Shown in pieces: positions 11,592 through 23,616 of a stretch of 64,000 nt of DNA. Under the pieces are notes generated by a model that had not been told where the DNA came from, ran no database searches, and saw only the letters and a program-made list of their open reading frames with translations. Each line of letters begins with the position of its first letter. Position 1 is the first letter of the stretch. The position numbers and the translations under genes were made by a program. This stretch comes from Cyprinodon diabolis (Eukaryota > Chordata > Actinopteri > Cyprinodontiformes > Cyprinodontidae), in NCBI GenBank assembly GCA_030533445.1, contig CM060081.1, forward strand, positions 36,379,111 to 36,443,110. The letters run 5' to 3'.

Positions 11592-13203
11592 CAGGTGCTG
11601 GTCATAAAATTAGAATATCATGAAAAAGTAGATTGATTTCAGTAATTCCATTTAAAAAGTGAAACTTGTATATTATATTCATACATTACATACAAACTCA
11701 TATATTTCAGATGTTTATTTTGTTTAATTTTGATGATTACAAATGACAACAAATGAAAATCTCAAATTCATCATATCAGAAAATTAGAATATTGTGAAAA
11801 GGTTCAAAATTGATGGCCCCTGGTGCCACACTCTAATCAGCTAATTAACTCAAACCACCTGCAAAAGCCTTTAAATGGTCTTTCAGTCTAGTTCTATAGG
11901 CTACACAATCATGGGGAAGACTGCTGACTTGACAGTTGTCCAAAAGACGACCATCGACACCTTGCACAAGGAGGGCAAGACACAAAAGGTCATCGCTAAA
12001 GAGGCTGGCTGTTCACAGAGCTCAGTGTCCAAGCACATTAATAGAGAGGCGAAGGGAAGGAAAAGATGTGGTCGAAAAAAGTGTACAAGCAAGAGAGATA
12101 ACCGCACCCTGGAGAGGATTGTGAAACAAAACCCATTCAAAAATGTGGGGGAGATTCACAAAGAGTGGACTGCAGCTGGAGTGAGTGCTTCAAGAACCAC
12201 CACACACAGACGTATGAAAGACATGGGTTTCTGCTGTCGCATTCCTTGTGTCAAGCCACTCTTGAACCACAGACAGCGTCAGAAGCGTCTTGCCTGGGCT
12301 AAAGAGAAACAGGACTGGACTGCTGGTGAGTGGTCCAAAGTCATGTTCTCTGATGAAAGTAAATTTTGCATTTCCTTTGGAAATCAAGGTCCCAGAGTCT
12401 GGAGGAAAAGAAGAGAGGCACTTCATCCACGTTGCTTGAAGTCCAGTGTAAAGTTTCCACAGTCAGTGATGGTTTGGGGTGCCATGTCATCTGCTGGTGT
12501 TGGTCCATTGTGTTTTCTGAGGTCTTGGGTCAACGCAGCCACATACCAGGAAGTTTTAGAGCACTTCATGCTTCCTGCAGCTGACCAACTTTTTGGAGAT
12601 GCAGATTTCATTTTCCAACAGGACTTGGCACCTGCACACAGTGCCAAAGCTACCAGTACCTGGTTGAAGGACCATGGTATCCCTGTTCTTAATTGGCCAG
12701 CAAACTCTCCTGACCTTAACCCCATAGAAAATCTATGGGGTATTGTGAAGAAGAAGATGCAATACACCAGACCCAACAATTCAGAAGAGCTAAAAGCCAC
12801 TATTAGAGCAACCTGGGCTATCATAACACCTGAGCAGTGCCACAGACTGATCGACTCCATGCCACGCCGCATTGCTGCAGTAATACAGGCCAAAGGAGGC
12901 CCAACTAAATACTGAGTGCTGTACATGCTCATACTTTTCATGTTCATACTTTTCAGTTGGCCAACATTTCTATAAATCCTTTGTTTTTATTGGTCTTCAG
13001 TAATATTCTAATTTTCTGATATGATGAATTTGAGATTTTCATTTGTTGTCATTTGTAATCATCAAAATTAAACAAAATAAACATCTGAAATATATGAGTT
13101 TGTATGTAATGTATGAATATAATATACAAGTTTCACTTTTTAAATGGAATTACTGAAATCAATCTACTTTTTCATGATATTCTAATTTTATGACCAGCAC
13201 CTG
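11592..13203 (+). mobile_element. Complete Tc1-type transposon, copy B
   Basis: This 1612-bp element is the same length as copy A, with 202-bp inverted repeats at 11592-11793 and 13002-13203. TA flanks lie at 11590-11591 and 13204-13205. By eye it is identical to copy A except for three base changes within about 15 bp in the transposase gene. It lies in the opposite orientation to copy A, so the two form an inverted pair about 8.9 kb apart around the elastase-like gene. Confidence 0.95.
11911..12915 (+). CDS. Tc1-family transposase, DD34E, intact (copy B)
   Basis: This is a 334-residue transposase starting MGKTADLTVVQK, with an alternative in-frame ATG at 11875. The order of parts is as in copy A: helix-turn-helix DNA-binding region, then the catalytic domain with SDESKF, QQDLAPAHS and NPIENLWG, giving a DD34E triad. 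Two residues differ from copy A (LRSWVNAAT against LRSRVHAAT); no other amino-acid difference was seen. No stop or frameshift interrupts it, and both inverted ends are present, so the element could be autonomous. Confidence 0.95.
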   Translation: MGKTADLTVVQKTTIDTLHKEGKTQKVIAKEAGCSQSSVSKHINREAKGRKRCGRKKCTSKRDNRTLERIVKQNPFKNVGEIHKEWTAAGVSASRTTTHRRMKDMGFCCRIPCVKPLLNHRQRQKRLAWAKEKQDWTAGEWSKVMFSDESKFCISFGNQGPRVWRKRREALHPRCLKSSVKFPQSVMVWGAMSSAGVGPLCFLRSWVNAATYQEVLEHFMLPAADQLFGDADFIFQQDLAPAHSAKATSTWLKDHGIPVLNWPANSPDLNPIENLWGIVKKKMQYTRPNNSEELKATIRATWAIITPEQCHRLIDSMPRRIAAVIQAKGGPTKY

Positions 13204-13205
13204 TA

Positions 13206-14320
13206 TATGAGAAATTTGGCAGCTGTTACTGCGTGAAGGGATGTTTATGGGTTTTCTGGCTTGAACTAGTTATGTGATGAGGTGGGAACATATATACCTT
13301 TTGAAGTATGCTTAATGGTATCCAAACAAAGGGAACATGTTGTGCTATTCAGCCTCAGCTTGTGCTTCCCTCTCAGATGTTTTCCTTTTTCTTTTTTATT
13401 CAACATTATTCTTTTAATTAATAACAAAACATTCTTTTTTTAAACTACAAAAAAAAAGAATTCCTAGAAAATAACATTGAAATAAATACAACAATCAAAT
13501 TCAGTAAGTTTAATCTAATATTGCACACATTTTTGGAAAGTCAAAGAGTATTTCACATAGATTATGGATAGTTTTCCATAACTGTATTTGTAACTATAAT
13601 CAAACCTACTTTAGAACTAAATGCTAAATCAAACAACTGCTTTCAAAGAACATATAGATAAAACAAATCCAGCAACTTAAAATCTGAAATGAATTTATTT
13701 ATTTTATTTTGTAATAGAAAATAATGACATCCAGCGAAAAATATTAATATGATTGAGTCAAGACAAATTTATATGTAAATATACATTTTTTATGTGTTAA
13801 TCATACTTAATAAAAGCTTTACCAATTTCTGTTTTAACAGTACCTGATTACTGAGTTTAAGGTGCTAATTTCTATGTTTAGGTTTTCAAAATTTGCATCT
13901 TGGAAAAGATAATCCATTTTTCAAAGTTCAGGGATGCTTTCAAGACAACCTAACCTATATTTCTGTTCGATTTCCTTACCAGTCTATCCATTCATTTAGT
14001 GAAGTATTTTAAGGTTATTTTATATTTAATGAAATACATGCTTTAAATATAAATTACACAACTGTGAGCAATAAACACAAAGCAATAACCAGCAAAAATA
14101 CATAAAGTTTGGAGGTTATAAGTTATTGGACTACAGAGTGTTTAAAGGGCCTATACTCCTGGACCAAATGTTCCCTTTAAAGGCTTATTTAACTGAAATG
14201 ATCAAATAAATTCTTTTGAGGCTATAAAATCTTTTTTGTGTTTATCTGATTATTAAACAGACAAGGAGATTTCATCAAAACTTTTAAACAGCACATCAGC
14301 GGATGACTAGAGAAGATAGC
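13206..14320. other. Intergenic sequence downstream of the DNase gene
   Basis: AT-rich, with poly-A and poly-T runs. I see no coding exon. The last ~100 bp before 14321 is the 3' untranslated region of the minus-strand DNase gene. No canonical AATAAA close to the stop stood out. Confidence 0.5.
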
Positions 14321-17300
14321 TTAACGTCTCCTTTTTGTTGGGCTGTTGGATGTCACTGGTCGTCCTTTTCTCTTTTTTCCTGCTGAACTTTTACTCTTGG
14401 ATCCACAGGGCTTTGTCCTCTTCTTAAGTCCTGTTGGTTGAAATGAAAACAGAGTTTTCTACTCAACAGAAATTCTAATATCTTTATTGTGCTTTTAGGA
14501 GACTGCCCAACACAAACCAGTATATGTAGTAAAACGAAACCAAAACTACATCATGGCTATTATTTATTTTATTTTTTTTTTATAAATAAAGAATATGAAA
14601 AATTGGCTTGCAGAAATATGGAAATCAGAGCAGATTTGATTTGAGGTTTAAGTCTATTTGTGTTTAATTTAATCTCATTAATGTATTTTATCATGCATTT
14701 CAATTCCCCCCTTGGAGATTAATAACATTCTTTGAATTGAATTGAGTGAGTTTATGATACTTAATACAACAATTTTGATTATGGAAACACTAATCTACAC
14801 AAACTTAACAATTTGTAATACAGTGAATTCTGACCAATTTCTGACAAAAAAGCAATTTCAAAATAGTTAATGGCAATCTATAAGGTGAAGGTTACCTTTA
14901 TGTGGAGTTATTCCTTTAGTGGATGTTTTTCTTGTTCGGGGCAAAGCCTTCTTCCTCTGCTTTGTTTGGACACTCTCAAGCTCCACCTCCACAGGATAAT
15001 GATCACTGATGCTTTCAGCCTTGAAGAGTAAAACACTAAGATTATAAATGATCGATTTTTTTCTGTCCCAGAAATTGTTTTAACAAAATTTTTCTCATGC
15101 ACAACTTGAACAGCTTTTATTATTTGATGCTAATGATAATCACCTCTTCATCAGTCAGGCCAAACTCCTCCTGGAAGTTGAAGGATTTGGCGGATTCAGG
15201 AAGGATGGCATCCAGCATTTTTTCTCCATACACCACAATCCTGTTTACAGAAGATTCATCACAATGTATTTAACTGATGTTGTTTCAAAGAAATCAGCAA
15301 AGTGATTTACTTGTAATATTATTCAGTAGAATTTTAAACAGGGCAAGAGATGTGGACTATGCAGGTTGAGTCTTGGAAAAGAAAACCAAAGTTCACACTC
15401 TTCTAGATCTGACTTGAAGGCATAAAGACAAGGTGCCAGCTAATCTGGAGCTCACTAGGATCTTTTTACAAATAGCACCTTCAGCATTTCCAAAGCTACT
15501 TGTCTTGGCTACACTAACAAGAAAGAAAACATTGAAGGACAATCCGTTTTCCTATTAACTTAATCCATTCAAAGCAATAAACAAATGACTGATTAGAAGC
15601 ATGCCATTAGTGTTTTCTTTTTTCTTTTTTAATGAACAAATCATAAGTCTGGTAAAGCAACATTCTGTCAGTTCCAAGACTTCTCAGTAACTATTAAGCA
15701 TAGTGGTGGAGGAGTGATGATGTGAGCTAAGCTTGCACCAGTATTATAATAATTATATAATAACAGGACCAATGAACATGAACCCAAACACAGAGGTCAG
15801 TCTATAAAATAATGAAAAAATTAAATTTAAGGTAATTATTAGCAGTTAAAGCACTGCAAACTGGCTGGATTTGGCTGCTCAGAAAAAAAAAATGTTTTAA
15901 ACCTTTACAAACTGAAGAAAATTTATAAAGAAGTTGATTGAAATTCACTCTTTATAGGAGATGGCTACATAAATACATTTCAAGTACTGAAATATACCAT
16001 GTTCAGTAGAAACATGTTCAGAGAGCAATGCATGTTTGGATGACAAGTGAGCTAAACTTTATTAATAAAGCTCTCTAAAACAACCACAGCTGGGACAAAG
16101 TGCTGTAGATACCGAGTAAAGTTAAAAATGTATGAAAACAACATAGAAGTTTTAGGAACAAAACAGATGCAATAAAATAAATTTAGTAAAACAAATACAC
16201 GATAAAACAAACCACAAAGTCAAAAACAGATAGAGTCTCAAGCCAAAGAATTAAAATAAGTTTTAAGATGACTTTTAAAAAGTAGACAGTGAAGAGGATT
16301 GTCTAATGAGGAAGGGAACTCATTCCACAATTCTGGAGCAGCAATTGAAAAAGCTCTGACAGATAGATGGATTGATATAGTATATTGTAATGTAACATTT
16401 ATAATTCATTCATCTAACTTCAAAACATTATTATTTTGTACTGATTTATTAATTCCTTACAGTTAAAAGTAGCAATCGGTTGTTCTATATCTATTTAAAT
16501 AAATACTAAAATAAAATAATTATTTTCCTTAATGGAGAAGATAAATGTACTTAAAACATGCTGTCACATGGGTCTCACCTGTCATAGGTGTGGTCATTAT
16601 AATTACTAGTCGTTGTGTCAACATCATCATCTATCAACCAGAAGAAAGGATCAGAGGAGATTCGGATTGATTCCTTCTTTTTCTTAGAGAGATATCGACC
16701 ATCTGCATTGAAGTCTCCCAGTATCATTATGTTCTGAAAGAGACTAAGTATGAGTCAAAACCACACAAGTATTTGGAGGTTTAAATTTTGTCTGAGGTCT
16801 TAAATAAAACTGTAAATCTGGATTATAAACCACTGCTTCAATCCTGAAAATGTGGTAGTGTCCTGCTATGTTTGGGAGGTTTAACAATTACTTTAGGCAT
16901 CAAATAAAAGCCAACTGAGCAGCTACTACTTTTTGAACTAACAAAAAATGACATATATTTGAAGTAAAGATCAAAGTTTTATTCAACCATACTGTAAATG
17001 TGAGCTCAGAAACACATAATTCAGCACCTTTTTATTGCCTACAAATGTTTAACAAGACAGTGACCCCTACAGTTCATCTTCTGAATAACATGGTTGAAAT
17101 AGAACAGTAAAAGTGACTTCCAACAGGGGGTACACGTACCCCCAGTGGTCCAAGAGGGCATTGCAAGGGGTACATTAAAATACTTTATTTGTGAGGTAGT
17201 GAAATAAAATAAGGCTGGGATCGGTTTTGAATTTTGAGGACCCAATTGAAAAATTAAACAAGCTTTTATCAATCAAAAAGTAGGTTTTTTATTATCTGTT

Positions 17301-20300
17301 TGAGTTCATCTTCAGCTGTGACACACATCAAAAACCAAGCAGAGAAACAGGCTGGAAGTAAAGAACAGCCTGGGATCAGATGTTTTTCACAATGATCTAT
17401 TGGAGCTCATCAAAGCAGTTAAGGTGTCTTAATGAAAACAAAGTTATACTAATAAAGTCAGCCTGGCTTTAATTTTTGTTCCGATTCATCAAGTTTAAAT
17501 GTGATTACTTAGAGGAGCTCCAGTTTTATAAATACAGGTTCATAATATGGTTTTATTTTGTATTTATTTCAATTCCTTACTAAATTCCTTACTAAATTAG
17601 TTTTTTTCCCGAAGGACAGCATAAAATGCCTGAGAATTAAAATACTCAAATTCAAAGATTAAGTAAAACATTCTTTACTTTATGATCAATTATTGTACTT
17701 TCAACTTTTGGACAATTTTCAATACTTTTGACTGAGAGGGGGACTCATGGTAACACAAAAGGGGTACACAAGTCAAAAAAGGTTGCGAAACACTGGTTTA
17801 GAAATTGAATCAGTTAAAACAGGAAACTTCTGAATTTAAAGAACATTTAAATTTTATACCTTAAATTTTACGTACTGATTAATAAGTCATACATTTTTAA
17901 AAATTCTAACAGCTTACATCTGTTTTCCACTTCCTTCTGACAGCTTTCACCACGTCATACAGCTCATCGAGTTCCTTCAGTGAGTCGTCTGGCTTGGTAT
18001 GGACAGGTATCAGGACCAGGTCTTTTACAACTAAAAGTAGAAATAAAAGGCAATAATAAACACTACAAAATAAATAAATATCATAGATGTGACCAGAAAC
18101 TAATCGTTTAGAGTTGTATCATTTCAAAGGCATTATCCAGCAAAAGAGGTGGCTGCACATGTAATATTTGCTGGATGAATGAAAAAATTAACGGACAGAT
18201 AAATATACATTTTATACAACGGGACAGGGAACAAGGTCTGTACATTAAAAAAATCCATTATACTCTATTACTATACTAACACACACTTGGAAAATAATCC
18301 AGACATTAAACTTTTTTCTGTCGCACAGCTGTAGAAAGAGCCTTATAAAGGAAACCCTGGAGTTATATTTAACTGCTCTCTTTGGTGCTCCATCCAACAG
18401 GACTTTTAAGGAAGTAATTACAACAACATTTTCCGCACATCTCTTAGATGTTTGAATAAAGCAAATATTGCAGACAGATAATCCACAGGATTTTGACTGC
18501 AGTGAAACAGTGCTGGGAGCTTGTTTTAATGATGCTAGAGAATTAAACTGGGGATTTTTCTGGATGAAAAACACTTTAAAACCTTAAATGAAACTATAAT
18601 AAGTAATGGATTTATTTTAGGATTAAAATCATAAACACACCTTCATTTTCACCCATACAACTTTTCTTTCAAATAGCTTCTTAGGTGAAACTCTAATGCC
18701 TGTGTGTCCAATGATAGCTTCTTTATGTTGTTTGATTTCTCGTTAAAACAGACTTCCAATAAAATGTTTATGCCCCTTATCACTGTATTAACTTACTATT
18801 TCATTATTTGGAGCTTGTGTGGTGTGAACTGAAGTTATTTTAAGATCAAACAGCACCAACCTGTGGAAGGACAGCGGAAGCGCAGGATGAAGGGCTCTCT
18901 GGCAAAAGCATCTTCATCGCCAACCTGATTATCCTCATACTGATATTGATCTGTAAGCTTCACCTCGTCTGATCTGCAACACAGTGATAAAATCAAGTTA
19001 GTTTATGTTTTATGAACAAGATACAAGGCAGCATAGGTCAATGCTTTCATGTTGTTTACTTTATATTTTGAGCCTACTATCTGAATGTGCAGCAAAATTA
19101 AGATTATCTAAACAATCGGATGTTTTCAGCCTGGTATTGTCAAATGTTGGAGGTCTATCAACTAGAAAGTGGTCTTGGAAGACCATTTGGTTAGTTGTTG
19201 CCTTATTACCATTTTAATAATAAAAATAATTTTAACTATATTAGATGGAAAGTGTTGGGTTAATGATTAGGGCAGTGCAATTTAGTTTCTATTTTTATAT
19301 AACCTCACACCAGGAAAAATTCACCTCTCCCCTTAACCCATCCCCTTGGGGAGCAGTGGGCTGCCACTGTGCGCTGCCCGAGGAGCAGTGTGGGGTTAAG
19401 GGTCCTTCTAAGGGGGCCAGAGTGGGGGTCAGTGGGAGTGGGGCTGGAACTCAGAACCTCTGGAAGCCAAGCACAATGCCCTAACCACTCCCCTTGAAGG
19501 TTAATGTTTTAGAGTACAGATCCATCCGGTGATAAGATGACTGGCATTAAATATGGCAAGATGTGGATTCATTATGTAAACACTATCTTCACTTCACTTT
19601 TCTTGTTCTTGGAAGATTCACTTCCTAAGTTCTTCAGTTTCCATGACAGGTTTTATTGTCTTTCAATGTTTAACACAAATACATGTGACACATTTGTTTA
19701 TTTTAGACTTGAATGACTTATGATGAATGCACTGTTTGTAGTAAAAATCTCTTCACCTGTAGAAACACACGAACTGCTCCTTGTAGGTGTTTCTTCCCAG
19801 ACAGGAGCTGCGGATCATTTCATAGGGATGATCACTGATGGAAGAGATGCAAAACAAAAACACATTCATTTAAGGTACAACATTTAAGTCTCTGATTTAT
19901 CTTTTTTAAAAACCAGGATACTTCCTTTAATGTTATATTAGCAACTCTCTAATCTTCTTTTTAACCTAAAAGCCTGCAGCCATGCTGACACTTCCATTAA
20001 CATACTAACTACAAAGACATGTGAGGCAGAAAATGACTCTTCTGTAGTTGTACTTTACACTTACGAGGTACTATTGAGTTTTTTATGTAACTTCTCCATG
20101 GCTTTGCCGCTTTTATCTACCACCTCCAATATCACGATCACGCTGTATTTGGATATAATCTGAGAAAAACAGAACCAAGTTAAACAATATACAATTCTAT
20201 CTATCTATAACGTAAATCACTAACATATTAAAATAAATAACCTTTACCTCAGTGAGGTACTGGGAAACCATTTTGTCTGTGACTTTCTGACGTCCCAAGT

Positions 20301-20328
20301 TCCTTACATTGAATGCTGCTACTTTCAT
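14321..20328 (-). CDS. dnase1l4-like: DNase I-family endonuclease with basic C-terminal tail
   Basis: Nine exons (20328-20248, 20159-20065, 19834-19757, 18973-18861, 18030-17918, 16733-16579, 15240-15144, 15019-14896, 14430-14321) join in phase to 321 residues. The product is a Ca/Mg-dependent endonuclease cutting DNA in the DNase I fold. The catalytic set is complete: Glu39 (ILEVVD), Glu78 (TYKEQ), His133 (PVHTKP), Asp167 and Asn169 (LGDFNAD), Asp211 (TYDR), His251 (SDHYPVEV). There is no signal peptide: the protein starts MKVAAFNVRN, like the intracellular fish DNase1L4 group and unlike DNase I or DNase gamma. Residues 260-321 form an extra tail rich in Lys/Arg (GKKRKGRP, SPTKRRR). An acceptor-like CAAACAG just before the ATG implies an upstream non-coding exon that I could not place. 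Confidence 0.93.
16040..16350. repeat. Degenerate retroelement 3' fragment
   Basis: The order 'TTTATTAATAAAGCTCTCTAAAACAACCACAGCTGGGACAAAGTGCTGTA' (split here: 16057-16106) followed by 'GAACTCATTCCACAATTCTGGAGCA' (16318-16342) is familiar from common teleost LINE-type repeats. It has no open frame. It lies in an intron of the DNase gene. The family is uncertain. Confidence 0.5.
17095..17808. mobile_element. Decayed hAT-like element
   Basis: The right end, reverse-complemented, reads AAACCAGTGTTTCGCAACC, close to the CAGTGTTTCTCAACC terminus typical of hAT-family MITEs. 'GGGGTACA' words occur near both ends ('CAGGGGGTACACGTACCCCC' at 17124-17143; 'AAAGGGGTACACAAGT' near 17758). No transposase frame survives. 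It is located in an intron of the DNase gene. The left boundary is approximate. Confidence 0.45.
19318..19495. repeat. GC-richer dispersed repeat fragment
   Basis: This island has clearly higher GC than its surroundings and contains 'GGGGAGCAGTGGGCTGCC' and 'GAGGAGCAGTGTGGGGTTAA', wording I associate with abundant teleost retroposon copies. It lies in a DNase intron between exons 3 and 4. Coding potential is nil. Confidence 0.45.
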
Positions 20329-20361
20329 TTTGGCCTGTTTGGGTGGAAAAAAATTTGTATG

Positions 20362-20391
20362 AAAAACATGTAAAAAAAAAAAAAAAAAAAA
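20362..20391. repeat. Poly-A tract
   Basis: This is a run of A on the plus strand just upstream of the first DNase coding exon, probably within its 5' intron. Confidence 0.7.
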
Positions 20392-20611
20392 GTATAGAAA
20401 AACAAAATTCTGAAGCAGTAGGAAAGTGGCAACAATAGAATATAACTATAGGGGAAGCTATGTGGTTGAATTGCAGCTGCTTGTTTCAAACAGTCAAAAA
20501 ACAGTCAAAAAGGAAAAGTTACCATGATGAAGTCTCTTTCCATTTGCTAAACTTAAACCATCCTTGTTTTCTCTAGCGGTAATAACTTGTAAAATTAGAA
20601 TCGAAAGAAAT

Positions 20612-20815
20612 CTAACACAGGGCTGCCCCGTAGTGCAGTTTCCTTGCAACAAGAGGTCCTGGGCTTGATTCCTTGTCTACTGTCTTTCTGCATGGAGTGT
20701 GGATGTTCTCTCCAGGTACCCCTGCTTCCTCCCACAGTCCAAAAAAAAAAAAAAAAGCCCTCCGTGAACCTGATGCTTTCGTGGCAGAAGATGATGGATG
20801 GATAAGTATAAAAAC
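20612..20815 (+). repeat. Degenerate tRNA-type SINE / linked LINE tail
   Basis: 'CTGCCCCGTAGTGCAGTTTCC' followed by 'GAGGTCCTGGGCTTGATTCC' resembles the box A/box B part of a tRNA-derived head. It is then followed by 'TGTGGATGTTCTCTCCAGGT' and 'CTTCCTCCCACAGTCC', the shared body of a well-known teleost SINE. It ends near 'GATGATGGATGGATAAG'. The piece at 55925-56140 is a better preserved 3' part of the same kind of unit in reverse orientation. Confidence 0.6.
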
Positions 20816-23616
20816 AAGATTATGATACAGAAATGTCAGTCTACTTGAAAATATATTTATGGAACAAAATGGGCTCTCAGTACTGTATGGAGAACTTTTA
20901 GCTTGTCAAGAAGCATCAATTCTGAGCTATCGAGGCAGTTTGCTGAGTTCAAGAGGCCCAGCTTCCTTTAATAACAGCTGTTTCCTTGTCTGCTCTATGA
21001 AGTCTGGTGTTGCACATTTTCCTTACAGCATAAACCATAAATATGGGGTTTGGGTTAACCCTAAGCACAGTGATAAATACTTTAAGCAATGTGAACAGGT
21101 ATTAACATATGCCATCCATCCATCCATCATCTGACACGCTTGTCCCGAGTGGGGAAATGTGAAATAAGCATCTGCATTAGACATTTCAGCAATATTTCTA
21201 TGCTCTATTTAAATTTAAAATGGGACTGCCCAACTAAACAGAGGAATAACACTTCTTTATGTATGGTCTTAAAAAAAAAAAAAAAAGAACAATTATTGAA
21301 ACAAAAGGGAGGCCTAAAAACCTCTCAGAAGGACAAAAGGGTCAGGAAATCACACTGAAAAGAGGGACAAGAATCCAGGAATGTCCTCATTGATCTCAAC
21401 ACTGGTATACATATATATACATATATATACATATACACACACACATACACACATACATATATATATACATATATACACACACACACACAAACACAGACAC
21501 AAGACTGATGGTCTGTTCATCTTCCCAGCACTGTTCTAGACTGAAAAAGCAGTCAAAGGGATCTTTGAATGGGTGTCAGAGAACCTTTAGACTATACTGA
21601 TCAAGACAAACTATGGCTAAGGGAATAGGTGAAAAGTGACCCAAGATTTCATTTTTTTTAAATGTAAGAATATTATTTAAATATTTTTTAACATATAGGC
21701 AAATGCAGTTTTTACAATGTTTTCAATTTAATCAAGTCAAAGCATTAGGTCATGTGACTGATATACTGCCAACTGTGACTCACTGATAACTCCTCTGTTT
21801 GCTAAAACTGAAGATAAGAAAAACAGTTAAACTGCCAGAAATGCATTGCACGAAAACATCTCTGTCTTTAAAGTGTGGAAGAAAAAGGACAACTGACTGA
21901 AAAAAAAGAGGAAGAGCTGTCTAAAATCTACCCAAAATCATTGAAAGAAATGGCTTCATTTTTTACAGATTTTAAAATTAAGATGAAATAAAGATTCCTG
22001 CTGCTACTATCCAATACTGGAAAAACTGATTGAAATTACTAGTAGAGTTCTTACCTTTTTAGATGAAATAAGCTAATTCAGAAGCAGTCTGTAGTGTATG
22101 TGCCTTTAGAGAAACCAAAGCTTTAGTTTGCAGAAAGAGAGCAGCCGTCAAACCTGCAGGAAGTGGCTCTGTTGCTACCAACCACACTAACATACATGTG
22201 AACTTCAGCACGCCCAGCAGTGTGTATCAGCACTTTAAAGGCCAGTTCCTGACTCTATAGGGGCGTCTAAAGCGAAACTGCTGTTCTGCATCAAAGACCA
22301 AAGGGATAAAAGTTTGATACTAGAAATCCTCATGTTGTTTTCAGAGGCCTGGTTTCATCCCACAGGTGCAGTTTGTAAAGTTTCCAAAAAGGAACTATCT
22401 TCTCTTCTCCAAAGACCGTGTCCCTCTTTGACACTATTAGTCTGATTTTCCCATGAGAACAGGAAAAATTTCTCATGAGAGGTTCTTCAAATAGTTACAA
22501 CTTCCTTGCTAAAAAAAATTTCTCTCATTCAGTGCGGTTCTGTAAAGGAGAAATGAGATGGCAGATTAAAGAAGAAGTACAGCAGCTGCAAATCCAACAG
22601 GACATAAGACTGACCTCAAGCACTTCTTTTGCGTCATCTATGAAATCTTAAATCCATCAGAGCAAAGTCCATTTTCTGCTAAAATGTGAGTACATAGTGA
22701 GATAGAAAGCTCAATAAAGGTTAATCATCAGTATCACTTCTGGTTGTTTATTTTCATTTTAACATGTACTGTTGCTGTGGAAGCTATATACTCTGGGAAA
22801 ATAGGTTTTAATTAAAAAAGGCAACTTATCTTTAAAGCAGACAGTAAACAGTAAAAACCATTAAACTAATAGGAGAAACGTACCTACAAAAAGAAGCTGC
22901 AGCAACAACTCGACCACATCTATTTATCTTATTTCCAGGCAAGGGCTTCCACTGGCAAGTTTCACTTCCTGTCTGGGACTAAGGAAAATGGCAGGAACAA
23001 ACACTGCAGACCTACTTCAGACCCAGTGGATTCGATGCTTAGTTCCAGAAATAATTACATTAATACAGAGACAAGAGGCTTTTAGCATTAAGTTATTTAT
23101 TAACATCAAATATGAAAAAACTCACGTTTTCATCCAAAATGCTTTCAATGAAGTTGCATTTGTAATCAAGCACCCAGTTCAGATATTAACTTCTGTCGAA
23201 ACTGATTAAGGCAGGTTTTAAAATAAAATACACTCAGGAATCTGTTCACAGCCAGAGATGCAATGTTGGATTATTCAGCTAAAAGAATCTGTTAAACTGA
23301 ATTGTGGTGCTGGATGGACAGATGCCTTAAAGGAGGCTGTTCCTCTGTGGGTAAATGGTTTATCACTGATGAAAATGGAATGCTTAAAAACAGCCACATG
23401 GAGAGGGGCAGCAGGTGTTTCATTTGTACTGGCAGTCAGAAGGAAGGGAAACTAAATACTGAGCAAGGAGTGATTGGGATGAAAAAGACAACTCTAAATC
23501 ATGGCTGAAAAACAAGCTCCATCACTCTGGACAACCGTTTGTTGTCGCTTTGAAAGTCCATTGGTTTCTAAATCCATATCTCTTCAAGCTAGGCTCATCA
23601 CTGTAAGGTTTGATTG
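20816..23616. other. Gap between the DNase and sec13 genes
   Basis: No coding chain was found. The interval should contain the promoter and first non-coding exon of the DNase gene and the 3' untranslated region of sec13. A minus-strand AAAAAGGTAAGAAC at about 22050-22063 is a possible splice donor for that non-coding exon. A minus-strand AATAAA at 23101-23096 is a possible sec13 polyadenylation signal about 0.5 kb after its stop. Confidence 0.4.
21405..21500. repeat. Mixed (TA)/(CA) microsatellite
   Basis: Alternating ATAC, TATA and CACA units run for about 95 bp. Purely simple sequence. Confidence 0.85.

Noticed and set aside
12423..12947. Long open frame antisense to the transposase of Tc1 copy B (and its counterpart at 1363-1887)
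   Set aside because: It lies wholly opposite the transposase gene and its residues reflect the complementary strand. It has no family resemblance of its own.
18245..18574. 109-codon minus-strand open frame in a DNase intron
   Set aside because: It lies between the confirmed exons 4 and 5 of the DNase gene, with no family resemblance and no need for it in the mature message.
20612..20690. Possible functional tRNA gene
   Set aside because: Box-like sequence is present, but no cloverleaf can be folded and the downstream body is that of a degenerate SINE.
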